Source: Lunularia cruciata (Eukaryota; Streptophyta; Marchantiopsida; Lunulariales; Lunulariaceae). From it: a DNA stretch of 64,000 nucleotides. Both the position numbers and the translations under genes were made by a program. Numbering within the stretch: the first letter of the stretch is position 1; the number at the start of each line of letters is the position of its first letter. Positions 58,401-64,000 of the stretch are shown here, piece after piece. The notes under the pieces are model-generated. The model was not told where the DNA came from. It made no database searches and saw nothing but the letters and a program-made list of their open reading frames with translations. The stretch covers positions 53,511,001 to 53,575,000 of the forward strand of contig OX419758.1 in NCBI GenBank assembly GCA_948567375.1, given 5' to 3'.

Positions 58401-60365
58401 TTACAAATATCAGAGGGAGCCGATAACCTCACCACACTCCCTCTTTAGTTTACCAATCATACCCAATCCATATACCGCTTTGGAAAAAGTCAGGCACATT
58501 ATATAGTGCATGTCGTATTTGTATTGGAAATACTTCGTTTTACTATATAATAGACTATGAATATAATCTATCATTAGGATCAAATGGGTGCTCTACAGTT
58601 GGCAGGCTAACGACGATTGAGATGAATTTGCGGATAAATTGGGATGAGGTAATCGGGTCCTAATATCAAACATTTGCAGAAACGATCATGGTTAAGCGGA
58701 TTTCTTTTAGCATTTGATTAATACTGTATATTTTATTTGACACGGATACTAAATATTTAAGTAAATAAAAGGAAACACGGAGAATATTTGCAGTTGCAAG
58801 ACGTACTCCACGAAAATCAATGATAAAAAGCTTGAATTAATGCAAGTAATTCATTTCCTGGAATTCGTGCCGCACGACAAAACTTTTAAGCCTGTATCAT
58901 ATCGAAAAGACAAAGTTATTATGCGAGTCCCAACACGTAGACCAGATGATTGTTTGTAGGGCTTCATGAACGAGCTTCGCCACTTTCAATCATTCCATGT
59001 TTGCATCGAATCTTGTTTGCATGGGAAAGGAAATGATCATATAGAATAGTATTAGCCAGTGATCACCATGAAATTCAAGGACCCAATTGATGAGGAGCTG
59101 CAACCGTCAAACTCTTACAACCGGGAATTCATAACAAGCTCTATCAATTTCATGCAGCGTTCCAAACCACTGATCAGTAAGAAATTCAATTCAAAACTAT
59201 AAGTGCTCAGGAACATGTAAGCAGTTTAGAAGTTCAAATGTCACAGTAGTTCACAGCAGTGTCATATGGACCCCACACTCTGAATTCAGTCCATTATCAG
59301 GTCAAAGACCCCCGTGCTATATATGACGGGTAAATGTGACCACAAATAGCATGTAAGAGCAAATTGAGTGCTCAGGCAAAAGACGTCTGCATTTCGAGAA
59401 TGCAAGATACGAATCCAATGAACTAAGTCAGAATGCAAGATACGATCCTAAAAGGATCTTGAGGCGTGCACCTATGGAATGGAATACATGCATCTTTGAG
59501 AACATCTTTGAGATGTTGAGACCACGCTAGCGATGCATTGAGGCAGGTTAAAAGTACCTGCTCTTTCAGAAAGTGAATGTTAGCGCTGTTTATCAATCCC
59601 TCATCAGTACAGTTCGATAAAAGCGAAAAGCTCCGACTTCAAAGTTTAGTCTCCAATTTGTGAGGCAAACACGACAAGAGTAAAGTTGAAACTCCAACCT
59701 TGAGCCAAAGCACGACAAGAGAAGCGACTTTAACTGAAGAATATCTGTTAGGAAAGTCTGGGATTTTTTGGTTTCCTTATTAATTGCAAGGTTACTGTGA
59801 GTCAGGCAATTCTCGTGAGCGTTTCTGTCTCTTCCTCATGGACTTATTGCCTTCTGTACAGGACAACAATATTCTATGCTTTGCCGTCGCTCCTCGAGAA
59901 GAAAACAGTGGAAGCTATTTCCATATATTGAAAATATAAAAATATGCAATGCCCCTTCAAACGTGATAGTAATATGGAGATCTGTTAAGTTGGACGCACG
60001 ACATTGGCGTTGTGGGAGGTGGGAGGTGGGAGGTGGGATGTAACATGCCTTGCTTCTGTTTCTTCTCCAACCGCAGAAGCAACAAATTCTAAACCGAGAT
60101 TCAACTCTTTGGCCTTTGACTTGACTCCAGAGCTACAGAGCAAGCTCGAGTTTAGACGATTCATAGTCGGTCATAGTTGTAACACGGCTTGTAAATTACT
60201 GTCGACAAGGATTTGAATTACCTTTGCTCGCCGAACATGTTTTTGACATGATTTGCACTTATGGTAGATTCCTAGAAAGAAGTCCTGTGTCTGGTGGACA
60301 GTAACTGTTGCATCCTACCTATAGGATATAAATAACTCTACTGCGCCCTCCATTTAGGGGCATCA
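55430..60365. other. About 4.9 kb without recognisable gene
   Basis: Open frames are below about 110 codons. The longest cluster (55697-56182, minus strand, up to 106 aa) has no family resemblance or consistent splice pattern. 60013-60038 contains a short GGGAGGT tandem run. I see no RNA gene. Confidence 0.45.
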
Positions 60366-60378
60366 AACATTACCAAAT

Positions 60379-60560
60379 GCCTTCTTCTCTATTTGGAAAT
60401 AGAGAAGAGGCGTACGCATGCGATGACAAGGAGAATGGAAACGCCCATCAAGCCCAATACAAGGAAAAGACATGGAAGGTAAAATGGAGCTAAGGTCAGT
60501 AGTATCGGTAGGAGGGATCTGCTCTACAGCACCCAAAATATCTGAGCTATTACCAACATT
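60379..60560 (-). mobile_element. LINE-tail insertion with 13-bp TSD
   Basis: 182 bp match the reverse complement of the LINE end from the 'AGCTCAGATATTTTGGGTGC' region through the GGGCTTAGCCCC block and 'GATGGGC' to the terminus. Perfect direct repeats AACATTACCAAAT flank it at 60366-60378 and 60561-60573. An 11-bp-arm hairpin (60384-60407) lies near its 3' end. Confidence 0.8.
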
Positions 60561-60817
60561 AACATTACCAAATTAGGTAGATAACTTAAGAGTCCTAGTT
60601 ATTATCAACCGACTAGTCACGAGAGTCGCCTCCATTGATATATACTGTACGTGAGTGCAAGTCCTAAGCGGAGTGGACGATTGATTGAGAAGTCGCATTG
60701 TATCATTATGAACGCGAAATGGACAATCTGCATCGATCGGACATACTTGACTATCTATCAAAAGTCGTGTTTTTGCAAGGCCATTGCACTCACAACTACC
60801 ATTTTCTAATGGTTGTG

Positions 60818-60946
60818 GAAGAAGGCGACCGCGTAGGAAAAACGAAGGATGGGAAAACCCCATCAAGCCGTATAAGGGAGAGAAAAAAAAGTAACATGGG
60901 GCTAAGCTTAAATAGAGTCGGCATGAAAAATCGGCCCTACCGCACC
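60818..60946 (-). mobile_element. LINE-tail insertion with imperfect 15-bp TSD
   Basis: 129 bp contain the reverse complement of the tail (GGCGACCGCGTAGGAAAAA, 'GATGGGAAAACCCCATCAAG', 'AACATGGGGCTAAGC'). The flanks TTTCTAATGGTTGTG (60803-60817) and TTTCTCATGGTTATG (60947-60961) differ at two of 15 bases. Confidence 0.8.
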
Positions 60947-60961
60947 TTTCTCATGGTTATG

Positions 60962-62574
60962 TAGTTAACCACAATGCATCAACATGAACATAGTCTCTCC
61001 ATGTTGATTCCTTCCTACTTGAAGCACTATTGGTACAATACAGAAGAGTTTGCAGCTCCAAATCTAACAGCTTATCTGCGGGTGATGCGTTTCGCAAAGG
61101 TTCAGTTCCTAATAAATGTTTACGGAAGATGGATGATTATCAAATAATGGGGTCATCTAAAGTATGAACGACTAGGTTCCAAACCAACTGTGTCGTTTTG
61201 GATTTTATGATCTTAAATGTAGAATTCAACTGCAAGTTTCTTTAATGATCCGTCTAGATTCTTGTTTGTATGGAGTTTCATTATTTCTGTTCAAGAGATA
61301 TAGATAGTGCTGTTTTCTCAAATCAAAGCACTCTAATATTAACAAGTATATGCTGCATGCGTCGACGGATTTTACCGCAGTCAGTGTCAGTGTCCTGAAC
61401 TATAATGCGATTTAAGTTCAAGCAAACCAATGAAGAGTGCATGGTAAGCTACCTCCCCTTTGAAGACTATCAAAAAGCCATACTGTAAAGAGCCTTCCCT
61501 ATCGCATGGCTTACAATCGAATTCTTTTCTACAATGCCGCGCTGGCTTGAAGTGCGGAAGAAGGCTCCAAAAATATTTTAATTTGTTACTTTTTGCAAGA
61601 TTGTTAATCATCGACCAAGTTTGGTCCTAGTTCACAACAGTCCTAGTTCATCGTGAAAAGCAATTTACCTGTTGGACAGAGTTCAACAGATCCCACATAT
61701 CCCACAGATCCAGTCAACTCTTGAATTTGTCTTGTAGCGCAATGATCGATCCCACATGCATGTTAACTCCAAATGCCCTCTCTCACCCATCTTGCGGAAC
61801 CCGCTATATTGATAGATGTTACGTGGAAAATTTTAGTTTCGTGACAACTACAACACATCTAAGAATTGCGAAATGCCTTCAATAAATCCGAGGCCGTTCC
61901 CCTAAGGCAGGAATTCGGTGCATAGGGGGTTCAATTCGCCTGTTGTTGATTCCGTATTGCAACGGTATTCTGTAACCGTAGGATACATAGAAAGGATTCT
62001 TCCATATAATTCATTGAATCCAGTTTATTTTCATGAATGATTTTATTCTTTTTATATTGTTCTAACTCTTTCAAATTTCAGAATATAAATTTTTTTATTT
62101 AATTTATTTTTGATAAAATAAAATAAAACTTAAATTCAAATAAATGAATCTACAAGCGATTCCAGCCATAAATTTGATAAAATTTCCCATCAATTTTAAT
62201 GAAATGAACTATTTACTAAATTTAGTTCTTTTAATTCGAATCGAAATCCTCTAATGTGAATTTGATAGCATTTTCCTCTGTTTAAGGAAGAACTCCTCTT
62301 ATGGTCGTCGCGAGGGGCAAAAGGCAATACAGACATCGAAAACCGGTGTATACCTTTGGTAACGCTACAAGTATAGGTAAGTAGGTACAATTTTGGAGGC
62401 ACCTCGTAGCAGTAATGATGATGACGATGACTCCAAAACTCCATGAATGTGGAAGGAATCTTCAAAACCCTCAACTACGTACGACAGCGAACTCCGGTGG
62501 CCGTGCGGCCGACTTGGGGTTCCGGTAATCGATTACCCGTTAATGGGCTTAAATCTTTTTGGGGAAAAGATAAA
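60962..62574. other. AT-rich sequence without recognisable gene
   Basis: Short open frames only. The 61387-61611 minus-strand ORF has no family resemblance. 62080-62130 is a strongly AT-rich patch. Confidence 0.45.
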
Positions 62575-62700
62575 AGACTATCGCGTAAGAAAAACGAAGG
62601 ACGGGAAGACCTCATCAAACAATATAAAAAAAAAAAATTTTAAGTTTAACATGGGTTAAACCCCAATATTTACCCAACCGCATCTAAGATATCCGAGCTC
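62575..62700 (-). mobile_element. Diverged LINE-tail insertion
   Basis: It matches the reverse complement of the tail: 'ATCGCGTAAGAAAAACGAAG', 'GGGAAGACCTCATCAA', an A-run, 'AACATGGGTTAAACCCCAAT' and 'GCATCTAAGATATCCGAGCT'. The GGGGCTTAGCCCC hairpin has decayed to GGGTTTAACCC. I found no clear target-site duplication. Confidence 0.7.
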
Positions 62701-62708
62701 TTCAACCT

Positions 62709-62816
62709 ACCTAATCTTCTTTGGGTAATCTTTATCAATTTTAGGGGTAACATGGCTCGGTACCTAATCTTTTTTGGGTAGTTTTTTACCAATTTTAGGG
62801 GTAGCATGGCGGGGTA
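62709..62816. repeat. Imperfect tandem duplication, about 53 bp x 2
   Basis: Two adjacent units share 'ACCTAATCTT', 'TTTGGGTA', 'CAATTTTAGGGGTA' and 'CATGGC'. They directly follow the tail insertion at 62575-62700. Confidence 0.8.
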
Positions 62817-64000
62817 TGTGGGTTTAATGCCAATGTCCTTAACCCATGAATTTTACATTGCAGTGTCCATGACGATATATAATGATATGCGAAGTGAAAA
62901 GAGTGACCCCGGACTCTTTTAATAAATAGCAATTTTATTCTAAAATTTTTAATATAAAATATTTTTGTTAACTTTTGAAAGCGTTATAATAACGTTATTA
63001 ACGAGCACGGGTTCGTTTACAGGTACCTGAAATGTTTTATAAATACTCACCTAAATCCATAAAAGGGAGGAGAATTGAAAACTGAAACCCCCAACTGTAT
63101 GTTCAAGTTCAAAATAGAACTTGTACATACAGGTGGCGGGAAGTAGATTTGTTTAACAAGAAATACTCACTTTCAACTCCTCAGAAGTCGAAGCAAAGTG
63201 TAAATATCTCAAATATAAAAAGGTAGTCGATCTTGCTCCTTCGCATACAAAGGGCTTCCAGAGGAACGTTCACCCCCCAAATCCCCTATCTCTTATAGAG
63301 ATGCCACTCAACCACTTCCACAAAGAACAACACCATGCAGCAAGGAAGTACAGTAAACTAAACTGAAGGAAGGTAGGAAGGCAGACCGTCCTATCCAACA
63401 AGGGTTGATATTGCTAACAAGGTAGTATGTTGGATACTACACTTAGCTAAGCTATGAAGATATTTTTGAGTCAAGCACCTTCAAAATAGGACTTGTAGAA
63501 AAAGAGGACGTGAAGGCTCGACCACCAACACCATCACTTGTACAGATAGAAACGAGATGATCTTCAAACTAGGTTTACCTTAACATATGTATCACAAGGT
63601 CCTATCCTTTAAGACATCTAGTGGACTCTACGTTCTCCTTACTATTTTGAGTTATCTTGAGAGATGACCCAGATATGTATCTACCTGGACTTTATTAGCT
63701 CTCTTCGCATAGTGTACTTTACTCCCTCTAGCATAAGAGGGTGTGTATCGGGCCAACAAGAGATTGTTTAGAAGATTTATACTTTTTTTTAAGGGGAGAA
63801 TAGCAAACTCCATAAGGCGAGTATATCATATTTGCCCAAGAGGATTGCATAGTCTTCCCACTCCCACACTCTACCTTGAGAGCATTGTTGTCTTTATCAT
63901 TCTTTGATGGTAGATCAAATAGATGAGTATAGACTAGCAACCCAAGCACTATCACTCTCTCAACCAACATCCTTCTCCACATTTACTTTATCTTTTCTTT
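62817..64000. other. No recognisable gene
   Basis: The sequence to the window edge has only short open frames (the longest is 63728-63982, minus strand, 84 aa, unrecognised). No repeat pair or RNA gene is seen. Confidence 0.45.

Noticed and set aside
61885-61960. tRNA-like T-arm (GGTTCAATTC) with AGGC/GCCT pairing
   Set aside because: No acceptor stem, D arm or anticodon arm can be folded around it.

Overview
The window is nuclear DNA of a land plant, most likely a non-seed plant such as a bryophyte. I infer this from a 21-exon plant-type gene with GT-AG introns, a plastid rps2 fragment whose protein motif resembles bryophyte rps2 as I remember it, and a transposon mix that includes a LINE with a restriction-like endonuclease and a gypsy element with a PHD finger. 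The species cannot be named from the sequence alone.

Layout. 1-1258: upstream flank with a short plastid rps2 insertion (275-388), an 18-bp GC palindrome and an 86-bp LINE-tail insertion bounded by a 13-bp target-site duplication. 1259-15021 (+): the only clearly intact gene, an ER-membrane M28 metallopeptidase (ERMP1/Fxna type). Its 21 exons join in phase into 2709 nt (902 aa plus stop). Intron 7 is swollen to 4 kb by old copia and LTR debris (4915-8735). 16140-24783: a badly decayed Ty3/gypsy-type element (here G1) with paired LTRs, truncated on the right at a (TA)n tract. 24863-29511: mostly unrecognised sequence with two weak host-gene candidates (26614-27092, broken; 27508-28060, two exons).

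29566-54437 is a nest of transposons. Four copies (A-D) of one LINE family lie head to tail on the + strand. The family has an N-terminal zinc finger, a reverse transcriptase, a CCHC-like knuckle and a restriction-like endonuclease. Copy A is split by a Ty3/gypsy element with a PHD finger after its integrase (G2, 29712-35159, TSD ATGGA). Copy D is split by a minus-strand chromovirus (G3, 46897-52091, TSD TGGTA/TGGTT) that has lost most of gag but keeps 737-739 bp LTRs, a Met-tRNA primer site, a polypurine tract and a chromodomain. Every copy carries stops or frameshifts.

54438-64000: no gene recognised. It holds several short insertions made only of the 3' tail of the same LINE family. Three of them, together with the one at 800-885, have 13-15 bp target-site duplications. 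This implies that LINE-encoded machinery acted in trans or with strong 5' truncation across the locus. The most unusual material is the endonuclease-type plant LINE family with its tail-only insertions, and the PHD-finger gypsy element.
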